Shown here: positions 15,385 to 23,640 of the stretch, in pieces
How positions within the stretch are numbered: position 1 is the first letter of the stretch
Layout of the letters: the number at the start of each line of letters is the position of its first letter
Origin: Micromonospora solifontis
GTDB lineage: Bacteria; Actinomycetota; Actinomycetes; Mycobacteriales; Micromonosporaceae
Direction: 5' to 3'
Length of the DNA stretch: 42,899 nt
NCBI RefSeq assembly: GCF_003725545.1
Contig: NZ_RJLN01000047.1
Coordinates: 1-42,899, forward strand
Notes under the pieces: generated by a model
Told to the model about the DNA's origin: nothing
The model's database searches: none
The model's input: the letters and a program-made list of their open reading frames with translations, nothing else
Made by a program: the position numbers and the translations under genes

Positions 15385-15400
15385 TAGAACGAGTGTTCGA
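15385..15400. promoter_or_regulatory. LexA (SOS) box upstream of the mutasome operon
   Basis: TAGAACGAGTGTTCGA matches the actinobacterial/Bacillus-type SOS box (C)GAAC-N4-GTTCG with five symmetric positions. TACTGT (15370-15375) is a possible -10 just upstream. The box lies about 325 bp before the first gene of the HEPN-imuA'-imuB-dnaE2 cluster, the type of operon known to be LexA-controlled. Confidence 0.82.
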
Positions 15401-15424
15401 TTCAGTCGTACGCTCGTTCCAACG

Positions 15425-15647
15425 CCCGGGAGAGGTGTTTCGCGGCGCCGGCTCCCGGGAGGTGCGGTTCCGCGGACCGCACCGGGCACCGGACAGTCGC
15501 GAGTCCGGGCCCGTCAGGCAGGATCGTCGCCCGCCGCCCACGACCCCCGGGCGGCGGGCGACGAACCCGCCGGTACGCCGGCCGGGTGTGGTGTGGGGAA
15601 GCGTCCACACCCGGCCGGCCCCCACCCGGTGCGTCTTCCTCCGCACC
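15425..15647 (+). other. hairpin-rich leader of the SOS mutasome operon
   Basis: The stretch between the SOS box and the HEPN gene is a series of inverted repeats with perfect stems: 15425-15432/15452-15459 (8 bp), 15461-15468/15476-15483 (8 bp), 15489-15494/15503-15508 (6 bp), 15524-15539/15549-15564 (16 bp, 9-nt loop), 15577-15591/15605-15619 (15 bp, 13-nt loop) and 15628-15633/15642-15647 (6 bp). No U-tracts follow. I see no convincing gene in the 432-bp gap 15292-15725; the frame that stays open upstream of the HEPN start is full of Pro/Arg. Function unknown: structured leader RNA, terminators, or inserted palindromes. Confidence 0.6.
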
Positions 15648-15725
15648 ACCCGCTCCGGGCGTCCCACCGGCGGATCCGATCCGTCGTGCGGCCCGCCCGC
15701 CCCGGCCCACGCGGAGGAGATGACC

Positions 15726-16229
15726 ATGCCGACCAGTCCGGCCCAGGCGCCCACGGTGCCCGCGCACGTGCTGCCGCACCGCACCCCCGCCCAACTGCTC
15801 GTGGTGGCCCGCCACGGGCTGGCCGAGGCCGCCCGCACCCGTCCCGACGGCCTCCGGTACGCCGCCGCCCACCTCGCCGCGCTGCGCGCCGCCGCCGCCC
15901 TGCTCGCCGCCCGCGCCCGCCCCGCGCCCACCCGGCGCAACCGGATCACCAGCGTCTGGGTGCTGCTCTCCGGCATCGCCCCCGAGCTCGACGAGTGGGC
16001 GAGCTACTTCGCCGCCGGGGCGAGCAAGCGCGCCGCCGCCGAGGCCGGCATCCCCCGGGTGGTCACCGCCCGGGAGGCCGACGACCTGCTCCGCGCCGCC
16101 GAGCAGTTCGTGGCCGTGGTCGAGACCGCGCTCGGCCTGGCCCACCAGCCGGTGCTCGACGGCCTGCCCGGGTCCCTCCGGCTCGGCGTGTCCGACGCCG
16201 CGCCGCGACCCGGAGCCGCCGCCGCCTGA
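15726..16229 (+). CDS. SAV_6107-type HEPN domain protein
   Basis: 167 residues, all helical, first gene of the SOS operon. The segment LLVVARHGLAEAARTRPDGLRYAAAHLAALRAAAALLAARARP followed by the LLSGIAPELDEWASYFAAGASKRAAAEAG region is the pattern I know from the actinobacterial SAV_6107 family next to imuA/imuB. An R-x4-H motif is present (Arg44, His49), the signature of HEPN ribonucleases, but its position in the first half makes catalysis uncertain. ATG 15726 has GGAGG 8 nt upstream; ATG 15720 is two codons earlier with spacing that is too short. Its function in mutagenesis is not established. Confidence 0.75.
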   Translation: MPTSPAQAPTVPAHVLPHRTPAQLLVVARHGLAEAARTRPDGLRYAAAHLAALRAAAALLAARARPAPTRRNRITSVWVLLSGIAPELDEWASYFAAGASKRAAAEAGIPRVVTAREADDLLRAAEQFVAVVETALGLAHQPVLDGLPGSLRLGVSDAAPRPGAAAA

Positions 16230-16239
16230 GTCGCGGCGT

Positions 16240-16273
16240 CCGGCCACCACCGGCGGGACCCAGCGGTGGCCGG
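16240..16273 (+). other. 9-bp perfect hairpin in the HEPN-imuA' intergenic gap
   Basis: CCGGCCACC (16240-16248) pairs with GGTGGCCGG (16265-16273). It lies 11 bp after the HEPN stop in a 128-bp gap that has no other recognisable element. It could be a processing site or partial terminator; no U-tract. Confidence 0.45.
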
Positions 16274-16357
16274 GCGCCGTCCGGCGCGTCACGCACTTCC
16301 GATGACAGCACCACCCACGGGCGGTACCCGTGGCGAACACGACGGGGGGTAGGTCCG

Positions 16358-17134
16358 ATGGCGGGCCGCATGGTGGTCGGTTCCGCCGCACTGGCCGAGC
16401 TGGTACGCCCGGCGAGCGCGCCGGACCCGGCGGGCGGGCACTGGGTGCTGCCCGTCCGGCGCGAGTTGACCGGGTTGCTGCCCCACCGCGGGCTGCGGCG
16501 TGGCAGCACCGTCGCGGTCGGCGTCGGACAGCCCCGGCGCAGTGGCGGGACCTCACTGATCCTCGCCCTGCTCGCCGAGGCGTCCCGGGCCGGCTCGTGG
16601 TGCGCCGTGGTCGGGGTCCCCACCTTCGGGGCGGGCGCGGCGGCCGAGGCCGGGATAGCCCTGGACCGGCTCGCCCTGGTGCCGCATCCCGGCCCTGAGT
16701 GGCCCACCGTCGTCGCCGCGCTCATCGACGGGGTGGACGTGGTGGTCACCGCCGTGCCGGCCACGGTCTCCGCCTCCGTCGCCAACCGGCTGGCCGCCCG
16801 GGCCCGGCAACGCGGCAGCGTGCTCGTCCCGTACGGCCGGTGGGACGGCGCGGACGTCACGCTCCAGGTGGTCCGCGGGGTCTGGGAGGGGCTCGGGGCG
16901 GGCCGGGGCCGGCTGCGCCGCCGGGAGGTGACCGTCTCGGCGCGCGGGCGGGGTGCCGCCGCCCGCCCCAAGGAGATCAAGGTCTGGCTGCCCGGCGACG
17001 AGCTGACCCGGGTCATCCCCCGGGCGGCCGGGACCGGTGTCGCCGCGCCCGCCGCTCCGCCCCGGCGGTTCCGGGTGGTGGCGCCCGCGGCCGGCCCGGC
17101 TCCCCGCTCCCTCACCGTGGTCGGGCCGGCATGA
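16358..17134 (+). CDS. imuA': ImuA' mutasome accessory protein (RecA-like)
   Basis: 258 residues. ImuA' is a RecA-fold protein that acts with ImuB and DnaE2 in SOS mutagenesis. A degenerate Walker A region GVGQPRRSGGTSLILALLA spans residues about 55-72: it keeps the glycines but lacks the canonical GK[ST]. LVPHPGPEWPTVVAALIDGVDVVV aligns with the Walker B area, and LVPYGRWDGADVTLQV follows. The C-terminal 70 residues are Arg/Ala/Pro-rich, the part expected to bind ImuB. ATG 16358 is chosen as first Met of the conserved block; ATG 16370 is possible. The stop overlaps the imuB ATG (ATGA), so the two are translationally coupled. Confidence 0.85.
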   Translation: MAGRMVVGSAALAELVRPASAPDPAGGHWVLPVRRELTGLLPHRGLRRGSTVAVGVGQPRRSGGTSLILALLAEASRAGSWCAVVGVPTFGAGAAAEAGIALDRLALVPHPGPEWPTVVAALIDGVDVVVTAVPATVSASVANRLAARARQRGSVLVPYGRWDGADVTLQVVRGVWEGLGAGRGRLRRREVTVSARGRGAAARPKEIKVWLPGDELTRVIPRAAGTGVAAPAAPPRRFRVVAPAAGPAPRSLTVVGPA

Positions 17135-18903
17135 CCGGCTCGCCGGTGCGGACCCTGCTGCTCTGGTGCCCGGACTGGCCGGTCCTCGCCGCCGAGATCG
17201 TCGACGGGGTGCCGGCCACCGATCCGGTGGTGGTGCTGCACGCCAACCGGGTGGTCGCCTGCTCCGAGCGGGCCCGCGCCGAGGGCGTCCGCCGCGGGCT
17301 GCGCCGCCGGGAGGCGCAGGGGCGCTGCCCGCAGCTCACCGTCGTCGACCACGATCCCGGCCGGGACGCCCGGGCGTTCGAGCCGGTGGTGGCCGCCGTC
17401 GAGGAGGTGGCCGCCGGGGTGGAGGTGCTCCGGCCCGGGTCCTGCGCACTGGCCGCCCGGGGGCCGAGCCGTTACCTCGGCGGCGAGGAGGCGGCGGCCG
17501 AGCGGATCGTCGAGCACGTCGCCCAGGCCTGCGCGGTGGAGAGCCAGGTCGGCATCGCCGACGGGGTCTTCGCCGCCGGGCTGGCCGCCCGGGACGGGCG
17601 GATCGTGCCGCCCGGCGGGAGTCCCGACTTCCTGGCCGGGTTGCCCGTCGAGGCGCTCGGCCGGCCCGCCCTGACCGACCTGCTGCGCCGGTTGGGGGTA
17701 CGCACCCTCGGCGACTTCGCCGCCCTCCCCGCCGGTGACGTGCTGGCCCGGTTCGGGTTCGACGGGGCGCTGGCCCACCGCCTGGCCGCGGGCCGGGACC
17801 ACCGGCCGCTCGCGGTCCGGCAGCCGCCGGCCGACCTGACCGTCACCGCCGACTACGACGAGCCACTCGACCGGGTCGACGCGGCGGCGTTCGCGGCCCG
17901 GATGCTGGCCGAGCAGCTGCACGAGCGGCTCGCCGGGCACGGGCTGGCCTGCACCCGGCTCGGCATCGAGGCGGTCACCGCGCACGGCCAGGAACTGCAC
18001 CGGGTCTGGCGGCACGACGGCCTGCTCACCGCCGCGGCCATCGCCGACCGGGTCCGCTGGCAGCTGGACGGCTGGCTCTCGGGCAGCAACGGCCGGGGTG
18101 GTGCGCGCCCGACCCGCCCCACCGCCGGGATCATCCGGCTGCGGCTGGTGCCGGACGGGATGCTCGCCCAGGCCGGCCTGCAACCCGGGCTGTGGGGCGA
18201 GACCGGCGAGGAGCGGGAGCGGGCGCACCGCGCGTTGAGCCGGGTGCAGGGCATCCTCGGCCCCGAGGCGGTGGTGACCGCTGTGCTCGGCGGCGGGCGT
18301 TCCCCGGCCGACCAGGTACGCCTGGTCCCGTGGGGCGACGAACGCCGGCCCACCCGCCCCGGCCCGCCGCCCCTGCCGGCCGGCCCGACCTCGACGGGTG
18401 AGTCTGCCCTGCCGGACGGCTCGGGGCCGACTGGACCCGGCGGCCGGCCCTCGATCCACTCAGGACGGGCGCGAACCGTGCCATCCCCGGCCCCGGAAGA
18501 CCCGACTCGCCGCACCGCGAGTGGATCACCGGCGGCGCGGTCCGGTGGGGCGGCGCGGTCCGGCGGGGCGGCGGTCCCGCCGTGGCCGGGGCGGCTGCCG
18601 CCGCCCGCGCCGGCCGTGGTGCTGCCCACCCCGCTCCTCGCCACCGTGCACGACGCCGCCGGGGAGCCGGTCGTGGTCAGCGCCCGGCTGGCGGTGAGCG
18701 CCGCGCCCGCGCGGCTGGTCGTCGGCGCTGGCCGGCCGGCCGAGATCGTCGGCTGGGCCGGTCCGTGGCCGGTGGACGAGCGCTGGTGGGCGCCGGCCGA
18801 GGCGCGCCGTCGGGCCCGGTTCCAGGTCTGCCTGGCCGACGGCGCCGCCCTGCTGCTCGCGGTCGAGGGCGGCCAGTGGCTGGTGGAGGCGATCTATGAC
18901 TGA
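17131..18903 (+). CDS. imuB: ImuB, non-catalytic Y-family polymerase subunit of the mutasome
   Basis: 590 residues with Y-family palm/fingers/little-finger layout. The catalytic acids are missing. Where DinB has VDMDAFFASVE this protein has WCPDWPVLAAE, and where DinB has SLDEAFLDV it has PGSCALAARG. Thus it should be a scaffold, as established for ImuB. The helix-hairpin-helix region is LTDLLRRLGVRTLGDFAALP. QVRLVPWG at residues about 395-402 fits the beta-clamp-binding motif of ImuB. It is followed by a Pro/Gly/Ser/Arg-rich linker (about 405-490) containing a tandem 18-bp repeat (AARSGG twice), then a C-terminal domain ending GGQWLVEAIYD. Start ATG 17131 overlaps the imuA' stop. Confidence 0.93.
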   Translation: MTGSPVRTLLLWCPDWPVLAAEIVDGVPATDPVVVLHANRVVACSERARAEGVRRGLRRREAQGRCPQLTVVDHDPGRDARAFEPVVAAVEEVAAGVEVLRPGSCALAARGPSRYLGGEEAAAERIVEHVAQACAVESQVGIADGVFAAGLAARDGRIVPPGGSPDFLAGLPVEALGRPALTDLLRRLGVRTLGDFAALPAGDVLARFGFDGALAHRLAAGRDHRPLAVRQPPADLTVTADYDEPLDRVDAAAFAARMLAEQLHERLAGHGLACTRLGIEAVTAHGQELHRVWRHDGLLTAAAIADRVRWQLDGWLSGSNGRGGARPTRPTAGIIRLRLVPDGMLAQAGLQPGLWGETGEERERAHRALSRVQGILGPEAVVTAVLGGGRSPADQVRLVPWGDERRPTRPGPPPLPAGPTSTGESALPDGSGPTGPGGRPSIHSGRARTVPSPAPEDPTRRTASGSPAARSGGAARSGGAAVPPWPGRLPPPAPAVVLPTPLLATVHDAAGEPVVVSARLAVSAAPARLVVGAGRPAEIVGWAGPWPVDERWWAPAEARRRARFQVCLADGAALLLAVEGGQWLVEAIYD

Positions 18904-18968
18904 GTGGCGTGCTCCGGCCGAGCGGCGCGTCGGCGCGCTGCGCCGGCGTCCACCTGTCACCGCCTACG

Positions 18969-19081
18969 AACTTGATGACGCGAACGGATCGCCCCACCGG
19001 ATCACGACCGCCGTCACGACCACCACCACCGGCACCGTCACCGTCACCGCCGGCACGGCGATTCATCCGCGTCATCAAGTT
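18969..19081. repeat. 113-bp element with 25-bp imperfect terminal inverted repeats
   Basis: The ends AACTTGATGACGCG (18969-18982) and CGCGTCATCAAGTT (19068-19081) are perfect 14-bp complements. After a 5-bp mismatch on each side, ATCGCC (18988-18993) and GGCGAT (19057-19062) pair again. The interior has repeated CACCGTCACCGTCACCG. It resembles a MITE and sits in the 246-bp imuB-dnaE2 gap, which otherwise shows no clear element. Confidence 0.75.
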
Positions 19082-19149
19082 TGCAGGCGACTCCAGGTCA
19101 TCCGCCGCCCGGTCCCCGCGCCGGGCACGGACCGGCGCGGGGTGGGGCG

Positions 19150-22100
19150 GTGAGTTTCCACAACCCGAAGCTGCCCTGGTCGAAGCTGGAGCAGGTGCTC
19201 TCGGGGCGGGTGAAGGGTGAGCGGCACCTGCACGTGGTGGACCCCCTCGCGGTCGACGCCGACGGCGGGGACTCCCCGGCGTGGAGCCGCAAGCGCCAGG
19301 AATACCGCCCGCCGGAGCTGGACCGTCCGGACGGCAGCGTCCCCTACGCGGAGCTGCACGCGCACTCCAACTTCAGCTTCCTCGACGGCGCCAGCCACCC
19401 CGAGGAACTGGCCGAGGAGGCCGCCCGGCTCGGGCTCACCGCGCTCGCCGTCACCGACCACGACGGCTTCTACGGGGTGGTGCGCTTCGCCGAGGCGGCC
19501 CGCGCGCTGCACCTGCCGACCGTCTTCGGCGCGGAACTGTCCCTCGGGCTGCCCGGCCCGCAGAACGGCGAGCCCGACCCGCTCGGCCGGCACCTGCTGG
19601 TGCTCGCCCACGGTCACGAGGGGTACGCCCGCCTCGCCGCCACCATCTCCCGGGCCCAGCTGCGCGGCGGCGAGAAGGGCCGCCCGGTCTACGGGGAGCT
19701 GGAGGAGGTCGCCGCCGAGCTGCGCGACCACGTGCTGGTCCTCACCGGCTGCCGCAAGGGGCACGTGCCCGCCGCCCTGCTCACCGAGGGGGTCGACGCG
19801 GCCGCCCGGGAGCTGGACCGGCTCACCGCGCTCTTCGGCGCCGAGACGGTGGCGGTGGAGCTGACCGACCACGGGCACCCGGTCGACGCCGATCGCAACG
19901 ACGCGCTGGCCGAGCTGGCCGCCGCGGCCGGGCTGCCCACGGTGGCCACCAACAACGTGCACTACGCCTCCCCGGGGCGGCGCCGGCTGGCCACCACCCT
20001 GGCCGCGGTCCGGGCCCGGCGCAGCCTGGACGAGATCGACGGCTGGCTGCCCGCCGCCGCCACCGCCCACCTGCGCAGCGGCGCGGAGATGGCGGCGCGG
20101 TTCGCCGCGTACCCGGGGGCGGTGGCCCGGGCCGCCGAGTTCGGCGCGGAACTCGCCTTCGACCTGCAACTGGTCGCGCCGCGGCTGCCGGCGTACCCGG
20201 TGCCGCCCGGGCACACCGAGATGAGCTGGCTGCGCCACCTCACCCTGGCCGGCGCCCACGAGCGGTACGGGCCGCCCGAGGCGCACCCCGAGGCGTACGC
20301 GCAGCTGGAGCACGAGCTGCGGATGATCGACGAGCTGGGCTTCCCCGGCTACTTCCTGGTGGTCTACGACATCGTCACGTTCTGCCGGGAGCAGGACATC
20401 TACTGCCAGGGCCGGGGCTCGGCGGCCAACTCGGCGGTCTGCTACGCGCTGCGGATCACCAACGTGGACGCGGTCCGGCACCGGCTGCTCTTCGAGCGCT
20501 TCCTCGCCCCGGAGCGCGACGGCCCGCCCGACATCGACGTGGACATCGAGTCCGACCGCCGGGAGGAGGTGATCCAGCACGTCTACGCCCGCTACGGCCG
20601 GGAGCACACCGCCCAGGTCGCCAACGTCATCTCGTACCGGCCGCGGTCGGCGGTGCGGGACGTGGCCAAGGCGTTCGGCTTCTCGCCCGGGCAGCAGGAC
20701 GCCTGGAGCAAGCAGATCGACCGGTGGGGCTCGGTCGCCGCGGTCGACGTCGAGGACATCCCGGAGGAGGTCGTCGCGTACGCGAACGAACTGCAGACCT
20801 TCCCCCGGCACCTGGGCATCCACTCCGGCGGCATGGTGATCTGCGACCGGCCGGTGATCGAGGTCTGCCCGGTGGAGTGGGGGCGGATGCCGGGCCGCAG
20901 CGTGCTGCAGTGGGACAAGGACGACTGCGCCGCCGTCGGCCTGGTCAAGTTCGACCTGCTCGGCCTCGGCATGCTGTCGGCCCTGCACTACGGCTACGAC
21001 ATGATCGGGATGAGCCTCGACCTGGGCGACATGACCCTGGACGATCCCGAGGTCTACGACATGCTCTGCCGGGCCGACTCGGTCGGGGTGTTCCAGGTGG
21101 AGAGCCGGGCCCAGATGGCCACCCTGCCCCGGCTCAAGCCCCGGGAGTTCTACGACCTGGTGGTGGAGGTGGCGCTGATCCGTCCCGGCCCGATCCAGGG
21201 CGGCTCGGTGCACCCGTACATCCGGCGCAAGAACGGCCAGGAGCCGGTGACCTTCGCCCACCCGCTGATGCGTAACGCGCTGGAGAAGACCCTCGGCGTG
21301 CCGCTGTTCCAGGAGCAGCTCATGCAGCTCGCCATCGACCTGGCCGGGTTCGACGCGGCCGGGGCCGACCAGCTGCGCCGGGCGATGGGGGCGAAGCGCT
21401 CGGTGGAGCGGATGGCGCAGATCGCCGACCGGCTGTACGCCGGCATGGCCGAGCGGGGCATCACGGGGGAGCTGGCCGACGACGTCTACCGCAAGCTGAC
21501 CGCCTTCGCCAGCTACGGCTTCCCGGAGAGCCACGCGATGAGCTTCGCCTACCTGGTGTACGCCAGCTCCTGGCTGAAGCGCTACCACCCCGGCCCGTTC
21601 CTGGCCGCCCTGCTGAACGCCCAGCCGATGGGCTTCTACTCGCCGCAGACCCTGGTCGACGACGCCCGCCGGCACGGCGTCGAGGTGCGCCGCCCGGACA
21701 TCAACGCCAGCGGCGCCAAGGCGGTGCTGGAGTCCACCCCGGAGACCCGGTGGGGCAGCCAGCCCGGCGAGCCGCCGCACGCCTGGGGGCTGGGCGGCCC
21801 GGCGGTCCGGCTCGGGCTGGGCAGCGTACGTACCCTCGGCGACGACGTGGCCGAGCGGATCGAGGCGGAGCGCACGGCCCACGGGCCGTACCGGGACATG
21901 CCGGACCTGGCCCGCCGGGTCGGCCTGACCGCCGCGCAGCTGGAGGCGCTGGCCACCGCGGACGCCTTCGCCTGCTTCGGGCTGACCCGGCGGCAGGCCC
22001 TCTGGGCCGCCGGCGCGGCGGCCCAGGACCGGCCGGGCCGGCTGCCCGGCACGGTGACCGGCACGGCCCCGCCGACCCTGCCCGGGATGGAGGCGGTGGA

Positions 22101-22500
22101 CCGCCTGGTCGCCGACGTCTGGGCCACCGGCCTGTCCCCGGAGAGCCACCCGGCCCGGTTCATCCGCGACCGGCTGGACGCCCTGGGCGCGGTGCCGATC
22201 GCCCGGCTCGGTCGGGTGGAGCCCGGGCAGCGGATCCGGGTCGGCGGGATCGTCACCCACCGGCAGCGGCCGGCGACCGCGGGCGGGGTCACCTTCCTCA
22301 ACCTCGAGGACGAGACCGGGATGCTCAACGTCACCTGCTCGCCGGGGCTGTGGCAGCGCCACCGGCGGGTGGCCCGGACCAGCGCGGCCCTGGTGGTGCG
22401 GGGCCGGTTGCAGCGGCACGAGGGGGTCACCAACCTGGTCGCCGACCGGCTGGACGCGATCGACCCGCCGGTCACCCCGGCGTCCCGCGACTTCCGCTGA
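19150..22500 (+). CDS. dnaE2: error-prone DNA polymerase III alpha subunit DnaE2
   Basis: 1116 residues. DnaE2 is the polymerase that extends across lesions with ImuA'/ImuB in SOS mutagenesis. The PHP domain begins at about residue 65 (YAELHAHSNFSFLDGASHPEEL, VTDHDGFYG). The polymerase core includes the PPDIDVDIE catalytic aspartates at about 458-466, GRGSAANSAVCYAL, and FPESHAMSFAYLVYAS. An OB fold ends the protein (about 1028-1110: IRVGGIVTHRQRPATAGGVTFLNLEDETG). GTG 19150 is chosen because AVSFHNPKLPW begins the conserved sequence; the frame opens earlier, at the repeat element, without similarity. DnaE1-type tau-binding C-terminal tail is absent, as expected. Confidence 0.95.
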   Translation: MSFHNPKLPWSKLEQVLSGRVKGERHLHVVDPLAVDADGGDSPAWSRKRQEYRPPELDRPDGSVPYAELHAHSNFSFLDGASHPEELAEEAARLGLTALAVTDHDGFYGVVRFAEAARALHLPTVFGAELSLGLPGPQNGEPDPLGRHLLVLAHGHEGYARLAATISRAQLRGGEKGRPVYGELEEVAAELRDHVLVLTGCRKGHVPAALLTEGVDAAARELDRLTALFGAETVAVELTDHGHPVDADRNDALAELAAAAGLPTVATNNVHYASPGRRRLATTLAAVRARRSLDEIDGWLPAAATAHLRSGAEMAARFAAYPGAVARAAEFGAELAFDLQLVAPRLPAYPVPPGHTEMSWLRHLTLAGAHERYGPPEAHPEAYAQLEHELRMIDELGFPGYFLVVYDIVTFCREQDIYCQGRGSAANSAVCYALRITNVDAVRHRLLFERFLAPERDGPPDIDVDIESDRREEVIQHVYARYGREHTAQVANVISYRPRSAVRDVAKAFGFSPGQQDAWSKQIDRWGSVAAVDVEDIPEEVVAYANELQTFPRHLGIHSGGMVICDRPVIEVCPVEWGRMPGRSVLQWDKDDCAAVGLVKFDLLGLGMLSALHYGYDMIGMSLDLGDMTLDDPEVYDMLCRADSVGVFQVESRAQMATLPRLKPREFYDLVVEVALIRPGPIQGGSVHPYIRRKNGQEPVTFAHPLMRNALEKTLGVPLFQEQLMQLAIDLAGFDAAGADQLRRAMGAKRSVERMAQIADRLYAGMAERGITGELADDVYRKLTAFASYGFPESHAMSFAYLVYASSWLKRYHPGPFLAALLNAQPMGFYSPQTLVDDARRHGVEVRRPDINASGAKAVLESTPETRWGSQPGEPPHAWGLGGPAVRLGLGSVRTLGDDVAERIEAERTAHGPYRDMPDLARRVGLTAAQLEALATADAFACFGLTRRQALWAAGAAAQDRPGRLPGTVTGTAPPTLPGMEAVDRLVADVWATGLSPESHPARFIRDRLDALGAVPIARLGRVEPGQRIRVGGIVTHRQRPATAGGVTFLNLEDETGMLNVTCSPGLWQRHRRVARTSAALVVRGRLQRHEGVTNLVADRLDAIDPPVTPASRDFR

Positions 22501-22542
22501 CCGCCGCCACCCCGGCCCGGGGCCGACGAGCGGCGCCCGGCG

Positions 22543-23265
22543 TCAACCGGCCAGGCCGGCCAGCGCCACGCCGGCGCTGCCGAGCAGCCCGACCAGCACG
22601 AGCCGCCGGAACAGCACCGGATCGAGCCGGTGGAACAGCCGGTTGCCCAGCCACCAGCCCAGCGGCACGGCGGGCAGCGCGACCAGGGCCGTGCGGAGCA
22701 CGTCGGCGTGCAGTTGGCCGGTGGCGGCGAACCCGGCCAGCCCCATCAGGCCGGTGCCGGCGAAGGTGGCCGCGATGGTGGCCCGGAAGGTGCGCGGGTC
22801 GTAGCCGAGCGAGTGGAAGGCGGCGACCAGCGGCGGCCCGTTGGTGCCGGTGGCGGCGGTGAGCGCGCCCACCAGCACGCCGATCGCACCGAGCCCGACC
22901 CGGCCGGTACGGATCCGGGCGTCCGACCAGACCAGCGCGACGCAGCCGAGCACCACTCCCGCGATCACCGCGCTGAGCAGCCGCTCCGGGGCGTACGCGA
23001 GCACCAGCAGGCCGGCCGGCAGCCCGAGCAGGGCGGTCGCGGTGACGGCCAGCGCCACCCGCCAGCGGGCGAAGGCGCGCTCGCGTACCGCCGTGATCAG
23101 GGTCGACCCGATGCCGGTCAGGGCGGACACCACCACGGCGCTGCGCGGATCCACCGCGGCGGCCAGCAGCGGGACGGTCACCAGCGCGTACCCGAAGCCG
23201 CTGACCGCCTGCGCGACGGTGCCGAGCAGCACGATGCCGAAGGCGGTGAGCAGGACGACGACCAC
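22543..23265 (-). CDS. TauE/SafE (TSUP) family membrane transporter
   Basis: 240 residues, about eight hydrophobic helices. Family hallmarks are GTVAQAVSGFGYALVTVPLLA in the first repeat and LVGALTAATGTNGPPLVAAF in the second repeat. TSUP proteins export or import sulfite, sulfoacetate or other organic anions; substrate unknown here. GTG 23265 is the probable start. No Shine-Dalgarno is obvious, and CAGGCT lies 6 nt upstream in the -10-like position seen at other leaderless genes. The frame continues far upstream without a stop but crosses other genes antisense. It converges with dnaE2 across 42 bp. Confidence 0.85.
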   Translation of the reverse strand: MVVVLLTAFGIVLLGTVAQAVSGFGYALVTVPLLAAAVDPRSAVVVSALTGIGSTLITAVRERAFARWRVALAVTATALLGLPAGLLVLAYAPERLLSAVIAGVVLGCVALVWSDARIRTGRVGLGAIGVLVGALTAATGTNGPPLVAAFHSLGYDPRTFRATIAATFAGTGLMGLAGFAATGQLHADVLRTALVALPAVPLGWWLGNRLFHRLDPVLFRRLVLVGLLGSAGVALAGLAG

Positions 23266-23444
23266 GCGGTCAGCCTGATCCGGTCCGGGGCGCCCGGGCA
23301 ACAGGCCCACGGCGCGGAGATCTTCGCCACACCGGCTCCCCGGCGGGCATGGCGTCGGCCACATCCCCGTTTCACCGGGAGGCGGGTCGGAGATACGGTC
23401 CGCCGGCGTGGGCAGAGCGGCCCACGAGGGAAAGGTGGAGAACG

Positions 23445-23621
23445 ATGACGGGGAGCAACACCCACGGTGGCGTCGCGAACGCCCGACGGACCCGACTCGG
23501 TGTGGACTGGGTCCCGGCGCACGACACCGAGGCGCACGAGTACCCGGTGACCGACGGACCGGTCGCCAACCCCCGCCGCTCCCACGCCGAGGAGGACCCC
23601 GCCGGGGGCGGCGAGTCCTGA
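23445..23621 (+). CDS. small conserved-looking hydrophilic protein of unknown function
   Basis: 58 residues from ATG 23445, which has AAAGGTGGAG at correct spacing. The protein is polar with no membrane segment: MTGSNTHGGVANARRTR, then RLGVDWVPAHDTEAHEY and a Pro/Arg/acid-rich tail. I do not recognise a family. TACGGT at about 23395 could be its -10. It is divergent from the TauE gene and precedes the methyltransferase gene by 32 bp, but that gene has its own promoter. Confidence 0.6.
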   Translation: MTGSNTHGGVANARRTRLGVDWVPAHDTEAHEYPVTDGPVANPRRSHAEEDPAGGGES

Positions 23622-23640
23622 CCCCACCGGCGCGGGTGAC

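Noticed and set aside
19013..19052. CACC/CACCGT repeats as a CRISPR-like or tandem-repeat array
   Set aside because: Units are only 3-6 bp and lie inside the inverted-repeat element; there are no spacers. No CRISPR array is seen anywhere in the window.
19081..19149. Earlier dnaE2 start at TTG 19081
   Set aside because: It lies at the edge of the repeat element and adds only a Gly/Pro/Arg stretch; conserved DnaE2 sequence begins after GTG 19150.
18896..19153. 85-codon ORF overlapping the imuB stop
   Set aside because: Most of it is made by the 113-bp inverted-repeat element (a Thr run from CACC repeats), and it has no family likeness. The 8-bp overlap with imuB looks fortuitous.
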